A DNA stretch of 48,092 nt from TH1177 sp042138015 (GCA_042138015.1 JBHIVA010000011.1:1-48092), one strand, 5' to 3'. Positions 18,059-28,008 are shown, counted from the stretch's first letter. Numbers and translations: made by a program. Notes: a model not told the origin generated them from the sequence alone.

Positions 18059-18240
18059 TTTTTAGGTTTACTATCTTTATTAAATATTAGTTATATAAAA
18101 TATTTAAAATTTTGAAATGATATATATTTCATTCATATTTTTAATAGATGCATACGTATAATTTATGGAATTTTTAACTACCGTAAAGATACGATATACT
18201 CAATTACTTATTTATATCCAATATAAATTAGTATATTGTA

Positions 18241-18573
18241 GTGGCCTTTAAAACATTAAATGACATTGATTTTGCAAAAAGAAATGGCCTCTTACCTGTA
18301 GTAGTTCAAGATAAGGTTTCAAAGAATATCCTTATGCTTGCCTATGTTAACAAAACTGCAGTTGAAAATACACTCAGAACTGGAAATGCATGGTTTTGGA
18401 GTACTTCTCATAATAAGTTATGGATGAAAGGTGAAGAATCAGGAAATATACAACCTGTTGATGATATTTTAGTTGATTGTGATTTAGATGCATTGATTTA
18501 TGTAGTAAAATCCGAAAAACCGGCTTGTCACACAGGCAATAATTCGTGTTTTCACAATCTTTTACAAAAATAA
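18241..18573 (+). CDS. hisI: Phosphoribosyl-AMP cyclohydrolase HisI
   Basis: A 110-residue stand-alone HisI that opens the adenine ring of PR-AMP in histidine synthesis. WSTSHNKLWMKGEESGNIQ (about 52-70), the metal triad DCDLDAL (about 80-86), and CHTGNNSCFHN (about 97-107) with zinc cysteines are the family motifs. It lacks the PRA-PH (HisE) domain fused in many bacteria. GTG start at 18241. No other his gene lies in the window. Confidence 0.93.
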   Translation: MAFKTLNDIDFAKRNGLLPVVVQDKVSKNILMLAYVNKTAVENTLRTGNAWFWSTSHNKLWMKGEESGNIQPVDDILVDCDLDALIYVVKSEKPACHTGNNSCFHNLLQK

Positions 18574-18751
18574 AAAATTGCTAAATAATAGTTTAAATCC
18601 GATAAAATTTTTAAATAATGTTATTATAATAAAAATATATAATATTATTTTGTTTTAATATTCTATTTTTTTTCTTGTAGGGAATTATAGTAATACTAAA
18701 CTTGTGCTTAGAGAACCTTATTTACAATGTTATTTTATTCAATTATCATAA

Positions 18752-19975
18752 ATGGGAATAATACAGTCATTAAAATGTAGAGAATGTGGGAAGGAATATG
18801 AACCATTATTTAGATATGTATGTGAAGAGTGTTTTGGTCCACTTGATGTTAAATATGTTTATCCAGATTCAATAAGAAGAGATACTTTTGAATTTAGAGC
18901 AGAAAAAACATATTGGCGATATTTTGAATTATTGCCAATTAAAGATAAAAATAATGTTGTAAGTATTAACGCAGGATTCACTCCACTACAGAAAGCAATT
19001 AATCTTGGCAAAGATCTAAAAATGAAATCATTATTTATAAAAAATGATTCAGTTAATCCAACATTCTCCTTCAAAGATAGACCAGCCGGTGTAGCTATAT
19101 CTAGAGCAAAAGAAACTAACCTTCAAGCAGTAGGATGTGCCTCAACCGGTAATCTAGCATCAGCTACTGCAGCACATGCAGCTGTAGCTAAATTGCCTTG
19201 TTATATATTTGCACCATCTAACTTGGAATATGTAAAGATAGCTCAAGCACTGTCTTATGGGGCAGAATTTGTTGCAGTTGACGGAACTTATGATGATGCT
19301 AACAGAGTAGCTTCTGTAATAGGTGATTCAAAAGGGATAGGTATAGTGAATATTAATATGCGTCCATATTATGTAGAGGGATCAAAAACACTTGCTTATG
19401 AAGTAGCTGAACAGCTTCATTGGAAAGTACCAGATTATTTGATAATACCAGTAGGCAGTGGTGCTATGTTAAATGCAATTTGTAAGGGATTTGAAGAATT
19501 AAATGAAATTGGATTAGTAGAAGATGTTTCTCACTTGAAGATAGTTGCTGCACAGCCACATGGTTGTTCTCCTATTGTTGATGCTTTTAAATCTAATAGT
19601 AATGAAATATTTCCTGTAGAAAAGCCTGATACAATAGCAAAAAGCCTTGCAATAGGTGATCCAGGAGATGGATTATATGTATTAAAACGATTAAAACAAT
19701 ATCATGGTTTTGCTGAAACAGCAAATAATAAAGAAATTATAGATGGTATATTAAAATTATGTAGAACTGAGGGTATTTTTACAGAACCTGCAGGTGGGGT
19801 ATCTGTAGCTGTATTGCAAAAGTTACTTGATGAGGGAAAAATAGATCGAGATTCAAATGTGGTATGTTATGTTACTGGAAATGGACTCAAATCTATTGAG
19901 GCCATTACAGAAATATTACCTAAACCTTCAGTTATTAAACCAGATGTTCAACTAGTCTCTGCTATGATTAGATAA
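18752..19975 (+). CDS. thrC: Threonine synthase
   Basis: A 407-residue PLP enzyme converting O-phosphohomoserine to threonine. An N-terminal zinc-ribbon-like segment has CRECGKEY and CEECFG (about 8-32). The PLP lysine is in NPTFSFKDRPAGVAISRAKE (about 102-121). The phosphate-binding loop and GNLASATAAHAA (about 131-142) are clear, and the SGAML and EPAGG motifs fit the fold type II family. Length is normal for archaeal ThrC. It completes the pathway begun by lysC at 10.4 kb. Confidence 0.94.
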   Translation: MGIIQSLKCRECGKEYEPLFRYVCEECFGPLDVKYVYPDSIRRDTFEFRAEKTYWRYFELLPIKDKNNVVSINAGFTPLQKAINLGKDLKMKSLFIKNDSVNPTFSFKDRPAGVAISRAKETNLQAVGCASTGNLASATAAHAAVAKLPCYIFAPSNLEYVKIAQALSYGAEFVAVDGTYDDANRVASVIGDSKGIGIVNINMRPYYVEGSKTLAYEVAEQLHWKVPDYLIIPVGSGAMLNAICKGFEELNEIGLVEDVSHLKIVAAQPHGCSPIVDAFKSNSNEIFPVEKPDTIAKSLAIGDPGDGLYVLKRLKQYHGFAETANNKEIIDGILKLCRTEGIFTEPAGGVSVAVLQKLLDEGKIDRDSNVVCYVTGNGLKSIEAITEILPKPSVIKPDVQLVSAMIR

Positions 19976-20027
19976 TAACTAAAATGAATGAATAATATAT
20001 GTGAAATACGAGTGATAGTGATAGATA

Positions 20028-21422
20028 ATGGTTAATGTCGAGTTTATAATCCCATCTGTTTTGAATAAGGGATCTGGAGAAAAAAAAATATCATTAGAAG
20101 CTAATGATCTACAAGATGCTTTCGACAAGGTTTCCAATAGTTTAGGTGATGACTTCAAACGTAGGGTATTCGATCTAAATGGTAAACCACGGGCATTAAT
20201 TAATATATATATAAATGGCAAAAATATGCGCTTTAACAAGAATGGAATGACTGCTTCGCTTAATGAAGGTGATTCTATTTATATCCTTCCAGCCGTAGCC
20301 GGAGGTTCAGATAAATCTACTTTAGAAGTTCACAAAGAACTAGACAGTAAGGATATTCAACGTTATTCTAGGCAAATAATGTTAGAAGAAATTGGATTTA
20401 TCGGAATGGAAAAATTAAGAAATTCAAAAGTTTGTGTGGTAGGTGTAGGTGGTATTGGAAATCCTGTTGTAACCCAATTAACAGCAATGGGTGTTGGCAA
20501 GATCCGAATTGTTGATCGAGATGTAGTTGAAATATCTAATTTACATAGACAACACTTGTATACTGAACAAGATTTGGGCAAGGTTAAAGTTGAAGCAGCT
20601 ATAGAGCATTTGAAAAAAAGGAATACAAATGTTGAGATCGAAGCACTTCCAATTTCAATCACTTCATATACTGCAGAAAATATAGTTAAAGGCTTTGATA
20701 TTGTTATTGATGCTCTAGATAGTATTGATGCTAGATATGCATTAAATGATGCATGTATTAAAAATAATATTCCTCTTATTTATGCAGGTGCATTGGGAAT
20801 GTTAGGCTCAATATGTACTATCCTTCCAAATAATTCTGCATGCCTTAGATGCATCTTTCCTGCATTATCTGAAGACGATATGCCAACATGTAGCACAGAA
20901 GGAGTACATCCATCCATTCTTTATTTAGTAGGAGGAATTCAAGTCTCTGAGGCAGTAAAACTATTATTGGGACAAAAACCAACTCTAGTAAATACATTAT
21001 TATATATAGATCTTAATGAGTTGTCATTTGAGCGTATTAGTATGTTTAGACATGATGAATGTCCATCCTGTGGAAAAGAAAAGATAAAAGTAACCAACAG
21101 ATTAGAAACAAAGAATAATCTTATAATTGAGGAGTTATGTGGAAGAGATCGAGGAAAAAGAACATATACTGTTACACCAATAGAAATGACATCGTCTATA
21201 AATCTAAATAAGATAGTACAAAATGCAGAATCGTTAGGCTATAATGTAAAATCCCTTGGAACATTAGGAATGACTGCAACAACCAATGACACTAATTCAT
21301 CTCACCAATTATCAGTAAGTTTTATGACTAGTGGTACAGCAACTATTGTTGGGGCAAAGGATGAAAAAGATGCGATTTTTATTTACAATAACTTCATGAA
21401 TATAGGCGATGACAAAAATTAA
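20028..21422 (+). CDS. Ubiquitin-like (MoaD/ThiS) - E1 (ThiF/MoeB) fusion protein
   Basis: A 464-residue fusion. Residues 1-93 are a MoaD/ThiS beta-grasp domain ending in the diglycine AVAGGSDKS (GG at about 92-93). Residues about 110-360 are a ThiF/MoeB E1-like adenylating domain with VVGVGGIGNPVV, DRDVVEISNLHRQ and DALDSIDARY. Zinc cysteines are CLRC and CPSC, and a candidate catalytic Cys is in MPTCSTEGVHP. About 100 residues at the C-terminus match no domain I know. E1-like proteins activate the C-terminal glycine of Ubl proteins for sulfur transfer or protein conjugation. Here the GG is internal, so it cannot act as a free tail unless cleaved. Confidence 0.88.
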   Translation: MVNVEFIIPSVLNKGSGEKKISLEANDLQDAFDKVSNSLGDDFKRRVFDLNGKPRALINIYINGKNMRFNKNGMTASLNEGDSIYILPAVAGGSDKSTLEVHKELDSKDIQRYSRQIMLEEIGFIGMEKLRNSKVCVVGVGGIGNPVVTQLTAMGVGKIRIVDRDVVEISNLHRQHLYTEQDLGKVKVEAAIEHLKKRNTNVEIEALPISITSYTAENIVKGFDIVIDALDSIDARYALNDACIKNNIPLIYAGALGMLGSICTILPNNSACLRCIFPALSEDDMPTCSTEGVHPSILYLVGGIQVSEAVKLLLGQKPTLVNTLLYIDLNELSFERISMFRHDECPSCGKEKIKVTNRLETKNNLIIEELCGRDRGKRTYTVTPIEMTSSINLNKIVQNAESLGYNVKSLGTLGMTATTNDTNSSHQLSVSFMTSGTATIVGAKDEKDAIFIYNNFMNIGDDKN

Positions 21423-21978
21423 ATAAATATAATAACGAGATTATTAACATATACACTTTTACAATATCTAACTAATTAGATAACAGTTATTGTGGTCACA
21501 TTATAGTTTTTACGATATTATAGTTCATTACCCAGATTATGATTATATAAATATTCAATTAAATAATTAATTCTTATTATATTTTTCATTACGGTGAATA
21601 AATTATGAACATTTTTTTCTATTATTTTTATTTATACTATTTATTATGTTTTGCCCTTGATTCTTGATATTGACTTTTCGGTTTTCAAGATTTATATCCT
21701 TTTACCTTTTAATAATAATTTGAATATCTCAATACATCTAAAAGTGCATTAGATATAATTTATTAAACTATTGTTATTTGTCTAGGTATTTGTCAATATT
21801 TATCTGGTTTTGTATTTTAGATTGAAAAATTCCAATTTTATCCTTAAATTAAATTTTGGTATTTTGAAATTTGATTTAGATAATTGGTCTAACTAATTTT
21901 TTTATATAGGTAAATGACAAAAAAGTATTACCACTAAAAAATATAATTGATATTATTAGAACGATTAAATCTATCTCT
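21423..21978. other. Intergenic stretch, no gene seen
   Basis: A 556-bp AT-rich region between the Ubl-E1 gene (plus) and psmB (minus), whose 3' ends face each other. It has many T-runs (for example around 21609-21650) that could terminate both transcripts. No tRNA, strong repeat or coding-like frame longer than about 20 residues is visible. Confidence 0.4.
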
Positions 21979-22647
21979 CTAATATTTTGCTCCTACAGAT
22001 TGCTTTTCTTCTTTCGATAACTCTCTGTATCCATTTTTATCTATGATTACTACATTAATTCCATCTCCAGTTCCAGCGTTCCTTCTTATAGCTGCTGCAA
22101 TAGCTTCCAATGCTATTTTATAAGCATCGATTACGCTCATATTTTCCTTGAATTCCGATTCTAAATAACCATAAGCTACTGGTGAACCACTACCAGTCGA
22201 AATAAATTTCTCTTCCGTTAAGGATCCAAATAAATCAATATTATATATCTGACCAGGACCTAAACCATCATACCCAGCCATGATAATCTGAACATAATAA
22301 GGAAAATATCTCTGGTTAAACAAAATATTAGAACATAATCTAGCTGCAGATTGAACCGGAATGTATCGTTTGTTGGATATTCTGTAAATATTGGCATTAT
22401 ATCTCATCGTATCCACAAGATTCTGCGCATCTGCTACACCTCCAGCTATAGTCATACCAAGATGGTGATCGACTTTTTGTATTTTCATAACATTTCTATC
22501 TGCAATAAAAAAACCTGCACTAGCTCTAGTATCTGCAGCAAGTACAACACCATCAACACACGAAAGTGCACATGTAGTAGTACCCTTTTTAATCTGTTCT
22601 GCAATATTCTCGGAATATCTATTATCTTGAAAATGCATATTGATCAA
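21979..22647 (-). CDS. psmB: Proteasome beta subunit (archaeal 20S)
   Basis: A 222-residue catalytic subunit of the 20S proteasome. A short propeptide ends at IKKG, after which TTTCALSCVDGVVLAADT supplies the N-terminal catalytic Thr (about residue 23) and the conserved Asp (DTRAS). The active-site lysine is in NVMKIQKV, and GSGSPVAYG and GTGDGINV are the downstream Ser/Asp signatures. The start could be the Met two codons in (MHFQDNRY), which does not alter the processed form. Divergent with leuC across 90 bp. Confidence 0.95.
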   Translation of the reverse strand: MINMHFQDNRYSENIAEQIKKGTTTCALSCVDGVVLAADTRASAGFFIADRNVMKIQKVDHHLGMTIAGGVADAQNLVDTMRYNANIYRISNKRYIPVQSAARLCSNILFNQRYFPYYVQIIMAGYDGLGPGQIYNIDLFGSLTEEKFISTGSGSPVAYGYLESEFKENMSVIDAYKIALEAIAAAIRRNAGTGDGINVVIIDKNGYRELSKEEKQSVGAKY

Positions 22648-22737
22648 GAATAATCAAATTACTACTAATAAGTATTTTTTCATTCCATACCTCTCTACAA
22701 CATATGATTATATTTTACTTCTTAGTATACCATAAAC

Positions 22738-24168
22738 ATGTCTTCTTTATTTGAAAAAATATGGGAAAATCATATAGTTTATACAGTAAAAAATAATGAT
22801 TCAGTCAATTCTGGTTCTTCTTTATTATATATAGATCGTCACTTGATTCATGAAGTTACCTCTCCTCAGGCGTTTGATGGAATACGATCTAATGGAAGGA
22901 GGGTTAGACGTCCTGATCTTACTTTTGCGACTATGGACCACAATGTACCAACAACTAGTAGAAATCTACCAATCGCTGATCAAATTTCTGAAAACCAGAT
23001 AAGAACATTAAGTGAAAATTGTCGTGAATTTGGAATAAAATTATTTGATTTAAATCATCCGAATCAAGGAATCGTACATGTGATTGGTCCAGAACTTGGT
23101 ATTACTTTACCGGGTACAACAATTGTCTGTGGTGATAGCCATACTTCCACGCATGGTGCTTTCGGAGCTTTTGCATTTGGAATAGGTACAAGTGAGGTAG
23201 AACATGTTCTCGCAACTCAATGTTTATGGTTAACTAAACCAAAGACAATTGCAATAAATTTTATGGGAAAACCTAAAAATTCACACGCAATATCCTCAAA
23301 GGATATGATACTTTCTTTAATACGTAAAATTGGTATTGGTGGAGGAAAGGGCGGAGTTCTTGAATATCAAGGAGAAATCATCAAAAGTCTTTCCATGGAA
23401 CAAAGAATGACAATTTGCAATATGTCTATTGAAGCTGGTGCTAGAGCAGGATTGATTGTTCCTGACGACGTAACTTTCGACTATCTCCGTGATAGAGAGT
23501 ATTCGCCAAAAGGAGAAATTTATGAAAAGATGGTCGATGATTGGCGAAAAAATCTTACAACTGATAATAATACTAAATTTGACAGAATTATAGATATAGA
23601 TATTAAAAATCTAGCTCCTCAAGTGAGTTGGGGTACAAATCCCTCAATGACTGTAGATGTTACTGAGGTAGTTCCAAATCCAGATGAATTTGCCAAAGGA
23701 AATGAAGACGAAAAAAATGCTGCTATTCGTGCATTAGAATATATGAAATTAAGGCCTGGAATTCCAATCACAGATATTCATATCGATCGGGTATTCATAG
23801 GTTCTTGTACTAATTCAAGGATAGAAGATCTTATTGAAGCGTCAATTGTAGTAAAAGGAAAAAAAGTGTCTCGAAACGTCCGTGCATTGATTGTTCCTGG
23901 TTCTCAGTCTGTCAAGCTACAGGCCGAGAAACTTGGGTTAGATAAAATTTTTAAGGAATCCGGTTTTGAATGGAGAGATTCAGGTTGTAGTATGTGTCTC
24001 GGAATGAATCCAGATATTTTGTCATCTGGAGAAAGATGTGCAAGTACATCAAACCGTAATTTCGAAGGAAGACAAGGTAAAGGAGGTATCACACATTTAG
24101 TGAGTCCAATCATGGCAGCTGCAGCAGCTATAGAAGGTCATTTCGTTGATGTACGTGAATTATTATAA
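22738..24168 (+). CDS. leuC: 3-isopropylmalate dehydratase large subunit LeuC
   Basis: A 476-residue aconitase-family large subunit that isomerises 2- to 3-isopropylmalate. The N-terminus LFEKIWENHIV and length match the bacterial-type LeuC rather than the shorter archaeal HacA type. Substrate and Fe-S regions include GDSHTSTHGAFGAFAFGIGT (about 137-156), GSCTNSRIEDL (first 4Fe-4S Cys, about 358) and CSMCLGMNPD (two further Cys, about 418-427). It is 26 bp before leuD in the same direction, so they form an operon. Confidence 0.95.
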   Translation: MSSLFEKIWENHIVYTVKNNDSVNSGSSLLYIDRHLIHEVTSPQAFDGIRSNGRRVRRPDLTFATMDHNVPTTSRNLPIADQISENQIRTLSENCREFGIKLFDLNHPNQGIVHVIGPELGITLPGTTIVCGDSHTSTHGAFGAFAFGIGTSEVEHVLATQCLWLTKPKTIAINFMGKPKNSHAISSKDMILSLIRKIGIGGGKGGVLEYQGEIIKSLSMEQRMTICNMSIEAGARAGLIVPDDVTFDYLRDREYSPKGEIYEKMVDDWRKNLTTDNNTKFDRIIDIDIKNLAPQVSWGTNPSMTVDVTEVVPNPDEFAKGNEDEKNAAIRALEYMKLRPGIPITDIHIDRVFIGSCTNSRIEDLIEASIVVKGKKVSRNVRALIVPGSQSVKLQAEKLGLDKIFKESGFEWRDSGCSMCLGMNPDILSSGERCASTSNRNFEGRQGKGGITHLVSPIMAAAAAIEGHFVDVRELL

Positions 24169-24194
24169 ATATATACAACTCTGAGAAGATTGTT

Positions 24195-24791
24195 ATGAAA
24201 CCATTCAATAAATTTACGAGTAAATTTATTCCTTTTCCATTTGTAAATATTGATACAGATCAAATAATTCCCAAACAATTCCTTAAACTAACTCAAAAAA
24301 CTGGTTTCGGGAAATATCTTTTCTACGATTGGCGTTACGAGAAGGATGGTCAACCTAAAAAAGATTTTGTATTGAACAAATCTAAATATTTAAATCGCCA
24401 TATTTTGCTTACTTTGGATAATTTCGGTAGTGGTAGTTCAAGAGAACATGCAGTTTGGGCTCTTTCTGATTATGGATTTAAGGCTATTATTTCAACTTCA
24501 TTTGCAGATATTTTTTATAGTAATTGTATCAAAAATGGTTTATTACCAATAACTTTGTTGAAAGACCAAATAAATTATTTCTTCAAAAATGAAGAACTTT
24601 CGGTAGAAATAGACCTAGAGAATCAAGAAATAAAATTCATGGAGTATGGTATTAACAAGAAATTCAAATTCCAAATAGATAGGTCAAAAAAAATGATGTT
24701 AATGGTAGGGTTAGATGAAATTGGAATGACACTACAGTTAGATTCAGAAATAACTAAATACGAAAAAAATAAAATTAATTTTCTACCATAA
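24195..24791 (+). CDS. leuD: 3-isopropylmalate dehydratase small subunit LeuD
   Basis: A 198-residue swivelling small subunit partner of LeuC. FVNIDTDQIIPKQFL (about 18-32) and DNFGSGSSREHAVWAL (about 76-91) are the family motifs, and the latter holds the substrate-contact loop. Bacterial-type length, matching the large subunit. It is convergent with tgtA, whose stop lies 27 bp beyond. Confidence 0.95.
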   Translation: MKPFNKFTSKFIPFPFVNIDTDQIIPKQFLKLTQKTGFGKYLFYDWRYEKDGQPKKDFVLNKSKYLNRHILLTLDNFGSGSSREHAVWALSDYGFKAIISTSFADIFYSNCIKNGLLPITLLKDQINYFFKNEELSVEIDLENQEIKFMEYGINKKFKFQIDRSKKMMLMVGLDEIGMTLQLDSEITKYEKNKINFLP

Positions 24792-24817
24792 TATAAATTA
24801 ATAAATTTCAACTATTT

Positions 24818-26422
24818 TTAGTATTCTTCTAATCTTTCAAAGACAATATTTTCTTCATAGTCACAAATTTTGATGTTATGACTAATTTTTAGGTTTTCAA
24901 CTTTACTATTAATGAAATAAATAACTTGGTTCATAAAATTATTTGCTACTATTATAACTTCCTCTTTTTTATTTTTCTGCAAAAAATCCATTAAAGAATT
25001 AACAAATGTAGGATATTGTTCTGCAAGACTGTGTGAATCATATTCATAAGAACTAAGATTTTGAGATGCAGGAAAAATATCTGATACTTCTGATGGAATT
25101 ATTCCCAAATATGGATTATAAGAAAAAATTTCTGATTTAGGAAATTTATTTTTTAGTTGACTATATGCCTTTGAAGTATAAAATGGATGAATTTTTGTTT
25201 CTGGATATAAAATAATTATAAATTTCTCTATCGGTTTGTATTTTGTAATCATTTCTCTAAATCTTCTAGCTTCAGGTCTATATTGATCGTAAGGTTCATT
25301 AAAATAAATCGCTTTTTTTTTGAATATTGAAGTACCATAATCTAAATTATCAAAATTTTTTAATAATCTTACAGCTTCCATCAATTTTGGGTGACAATGA
25401 GCTTTACTCATTATATATTCCCATAATCTTCCTTCTAATATAGCATTTTTTACAGAATTGACTTCTGTTTTCAAGACATAAAGATTATGTTTTGCAAGTT
25501 CAATCGTACGTGATATTTCGTCTAAGCTCCCTAATTCTTTTGGAGTAAAGCAATTGCATATGGAGCATGAACAAGGGAAGAAGGAAATTTCATCTAACCT
25601 TGCAGTTCCATTAGGATGTAGATATCTATTATCTCTTGCGTACAAAATATATGATGCAGAGTCAAACATATCACAACCAAGTGCAACAGCTAAAGGGATA
25701 GTTAATGGATGTCCGGCTCCAAACAAATGGATTGGTTTAGAAGGAATTACCTTCTTTAAAGCGTAAATAATTCTAGACAGTGTAGCAAATTCATATGCTT
25801 CCATTAGTTCTACTGGACTACCTAAAGCCATCAGATTAAATCCCATTTTATCGAAACTTAAAGCAGATCTTTCTACTAAATTCAAATGTTCTGCACCTTG
25901 AACTGGTCCAGCCCAAACTATATCTATTCTACTATTTTCCTTATGTTGATTAGCAGATTTGTTTTTTTCTATTATTTTCCATGTTTCTTGAACATTTTTT
26001 ATAGTTTGATTAACATTTTCTAATGCATTATTATAATCAAGTCCATAACCTGTAGGTTTATCTAATGGTACTGCAATATCCGTTCTAATATCTATTTCAA
26101 ATTCTGCCATTTCTGTTGGTTTAACTTTTACTTCTCCATATTCTAAAACCTGATAACCTCCAGAATCAGTCATTACAATATCGTCAAAATTAATTATTTT
26201 ATGGATTCCTCTTTTTTTTGCTTCATCTCCATAATATTTCCATGCTATATACGCATTTGTAATAACAGCTTTATATCCTATTTTCTTAATAAAATTGATA
26301 TCTATTAATTGTTTAACCGGATGAATTACTGGAATAAAGACTGGTGTATCTAAAATACCATGCATAGTTTCAAGTTTTCCTATTCGTCCACATAGGTCAT
26401 TATATCTGACCTCAAAAGACAA
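24818..26422 (-). CDS. tgtA: Archaeosine tRNA-guanine(15) transglycosylase
   Basis: A 534-residue archaeal TGT that swaps G15 of the tRNA D-loop for preQ0, the precursor of archaeosine. The catalytic N-terminal domain carries MTDSGGYQVLEYG (nucleophile and substrate Asp, about 86-98) and GAGHPLTIPLAVALGCDMFD (about 237-256). The zinc site is SCSICNC with flanking Cys near 284-291. About 150 C-terminal residues form the accessory C1/C2 region; I do not see a clear PUA domain at the end. It follows lsm by 2 bp, so they are co-transcribed. Confidence 0.93.
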   Translation of the reverse strand: MSFEVRYNDLCGRIGKLETMHGILDTPVFIPVIHPVKQLIDINFIKKIGYKAVITNAYIAWKYYGDEAKKRGIHKIINFDDIVMTDSGGYQVLEYGEVKVKPTEMAEFEIDIRTDIAVPLDKPTGYGLDYNNALENVNQTIKNVQETWKIIEKNKSANQHKENSRIDIVWAGPVQGAEHLNLVERSALSFDKMGFNLMALGSPVELMEAYEFATLSRIIYALKKVIPSKPIHLFGAGHPLTIPLAVALGCDMFDSASYILYARDNRYLHPNGTARLDEISFFPCSCSICNCFTPKELGSLDEISRTIELAKHNLYVLKTEVNSVKNAILEGRLWEYIMSKAHCHPKLMEAVRLLKNFDNLDYGTSIFKKKAIYFNEPYDQYRPEARRFREMITKYKPIEKFIIILYPETKIHPFYTSKAYSQLKNKFPKSEIFSYNPYLGIIPSEVSDIFPASQNLSSYEYDSHSLAEQYPTFVNSLMDFLQKNKKEEVIIVANNFMNQVIYFINSKVENLKISHNIKICDYEENIVFERLEEY

Positions 26423-26424
26423 CT

Positions 26425-26835
26425 TTATTTTTTGGTCTCCCTTATAAATTCATCATAAATAGCTTTTATCCTATCAGCAGCAAGACCGCCTCCTTCTTCT
26501 ATGCCATTTTGAGTTACTTTTATCTTATCCATGACTATTATAGCACCCACATCTTCTCTTACTTTCACTAAACCGGGAAATACTCTAGAAAATCTTTCTG
26601 CAAGTGCTTTTAAATCAAATGGTTTTTCCATTAATTTGATCTCTTTTACAAAAGATCCATTTACGATAATTTTTATAATTCCCCCAGATTCTAGATCGTC
26701 TAATACTACATCCAATCTTTCATTTATACCATTTAATGTTCCAACGTATGTTTTCCCGTCAGATGTTTCAATGGAAATTTTCTTTCCTAAAAATTGAATA
26801 CATTCCTCTCCAAATTTTCTAAATGCTACTGACAA
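26425..26835 (-). CDS. Lsm (Sm-like) RNA-binding protein with C-terminal extension
   Basis: A 136-residue protein. Residues about 8-70 are an Sm fold: FLGKKISIETSDGKTYVGTL, then LNGINERLDVVLDDLESGG for Sm1, and IVNGSFVKEIKL for Sm2. The C-terminal 65 residues (LAERFSRVFPGLV onward) form an extra domain, as in the longer archaeal Sm-like proteins. It probably makes a ring that binds U-rich RNA. Being directly upstream of tgtA fits a tRNA/RNA-processing operon. Confidence 0.85.
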   Translation of the reverse strand: MSVAFRKFGEECIQFLGKKISIETSDGKTYVGTLNGINERLDVVLDDLESGGIIKIIVNGSFVKEIKLMEKPFDLKALAERFSRVFPGLVKVREDVGAIIVMDKIKVTQNGIEEGGGLAADRIKAIYDEFIRETKK

Positions 26836-26913
26836 ACTAGTTCGATTGTGGTTATTATGTCAGGTATATATAACTTGAATCTTCTTCAAATAAATAGAAC
26901 TATTAAATTAAAT

Positions 26914-27482
26914 TTAATACTCCAAAAATCTTTGAGTATCTCCATTTTTATATACAACATCAAGCCAATCAATATTGCCCCATGTTCTTTTTGATTTATT
27001 TTCATACATATTAATGATATTTTTTATTGTTTCCTCAGGAGTATTAACAGTTGTATCAACTTCTGCAATCTTTTTTTCCCCAAAAACTTTTAATGTATCA
27101 TAAAAACATATTCCTAATATCTCACTAGCAATATTTTCTTGGATTTTTGTATTAGAATAATTTCTTTTTGAATACTCGAAAAATAGTGAATATGGTGATC
27201 TTCTTAATATTGTAACAAAATCAAGTTCTTTTTTATTTATTATATATGGAAGAAGATGTCCAACAATTATTATTTTTTTTTTAATAACTCAATCCTAATT
27301 AGCTGTCTTGTTTTTTGCAGATCTACCTCTATTAATTTGAAATCATTTTTTCTAATGAACGTATTATTAGAAATAATTATCTGATTGATATCTACTATTG
27401 ACAAATTCATTTTCTCTGATAGTAGTTTAGAAATAGTATGTTTTCCAACTCCCGGATTTCCAGTAATTCCTATTTTAATCAT
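26914..27482 (-). pseudogene. AK6/Fap7-type adenylate kinase, frameshifted at a poly-A run
   Basis: Two adjacent frames join into one 189-residue kinase. The first (27482 to 27270) has Walker A GITGNPGVGKHT and ends LLKKK-stop. The second continues IIIVGHLLPYIINKKELDF, VTILRRSPYSLFFEYSKRNY, KIQENIASEIL, then VDTT and ends at 26914. These are in order the motifs of AK6/Fap7, a dual adenylate kinase/ATPase of ribosome (18S/16S rRNA) maturation. The break is at ten A's (minus-strand sense, about 27273-27282); eleven would restore the frame. It may be a sequencing error, transcript slippage or real loss. Confidence 0.8.
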
Positions 27483-27563
27483 ATATTCTTAACCAGAACA
27501 TACACAAAATTAAAAAACTAGTTAATCAAAATATAAAAAAAAAGATTTTAAATTGTACTTTTT

Positions 27564-27857
27564 TTAACCTTCTTCCCAGCCCTTATCAAATACACCGTTT
27601 TTGTGTAATGGTACGGGTTGGCCTGGAGTATATTCCATTGGTCTCATCCAGAATATGGCATGTGTTGGGCAAACTCCTACACAGGCACCATCAGAGATAC
27701 ATCTTTCTGGATAAAAGACAAATGCCTTACCTCTTTTCCAGCCCTCTACTGGTTTTACTCTAAGAACATCTGGACCAAGAGCAGTACAAATTTCTACACA
27801 AAGTGCACATCCTATACATCTTTGCTCATCAACATCTGGAAGTATTGCAATTGTCAT
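27564..27857 (-). CDS. Ferredoxin, two 4Fe-4S cluster type
   Basis: A 97-residue ferredoxin with two cysteine sets: CIGCALCVEIC (C-x2-C-x2-C-x3-C, about 15-25) and CISDGACVGVC (about 53-63, with C-x5-C-x3-C spacing), followed by PTHAI. The second set is shifted from the classic C-x2-C-x2-C-x3-CP form, so one cluster may be 3Fe-4S or use an altered ligand set. It can accept electrons from the 2-oxoacid oxidoreductase at 41-44 kb. Small, soluble, single-gene unit. Confidence 0.88.
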   Translation of the reverse strand: MTIAILPDVDEQRCIGCALCVEICTALGPDVLRVKPVEGWKRGKAFVFYPERCISDGACVGVCPTHAIFWMRPMEYTPGQPVPLHKNGVFDKGWEEG

Positions 27858-28008
27858 TCAATATTTCACTAAGGGTCCGATATTTGCGAAACTATTTAAA
27901 CCCTCTGTCAATATCAAAACAGTGTTATAATTAGACTATTATTAAAGTAATGATTACAAAATTAAAATTATATAATAAAAAAATAAGATTAATATAAAAA
28001 TCTGATTA

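Noticed and set aside
18752..18850. Riboswitch before thrC or leuC
   Set aside because: No conserved aptamer-like core or stable stem seen in the short AT-rich leaders; transcripts appear short-leadered.
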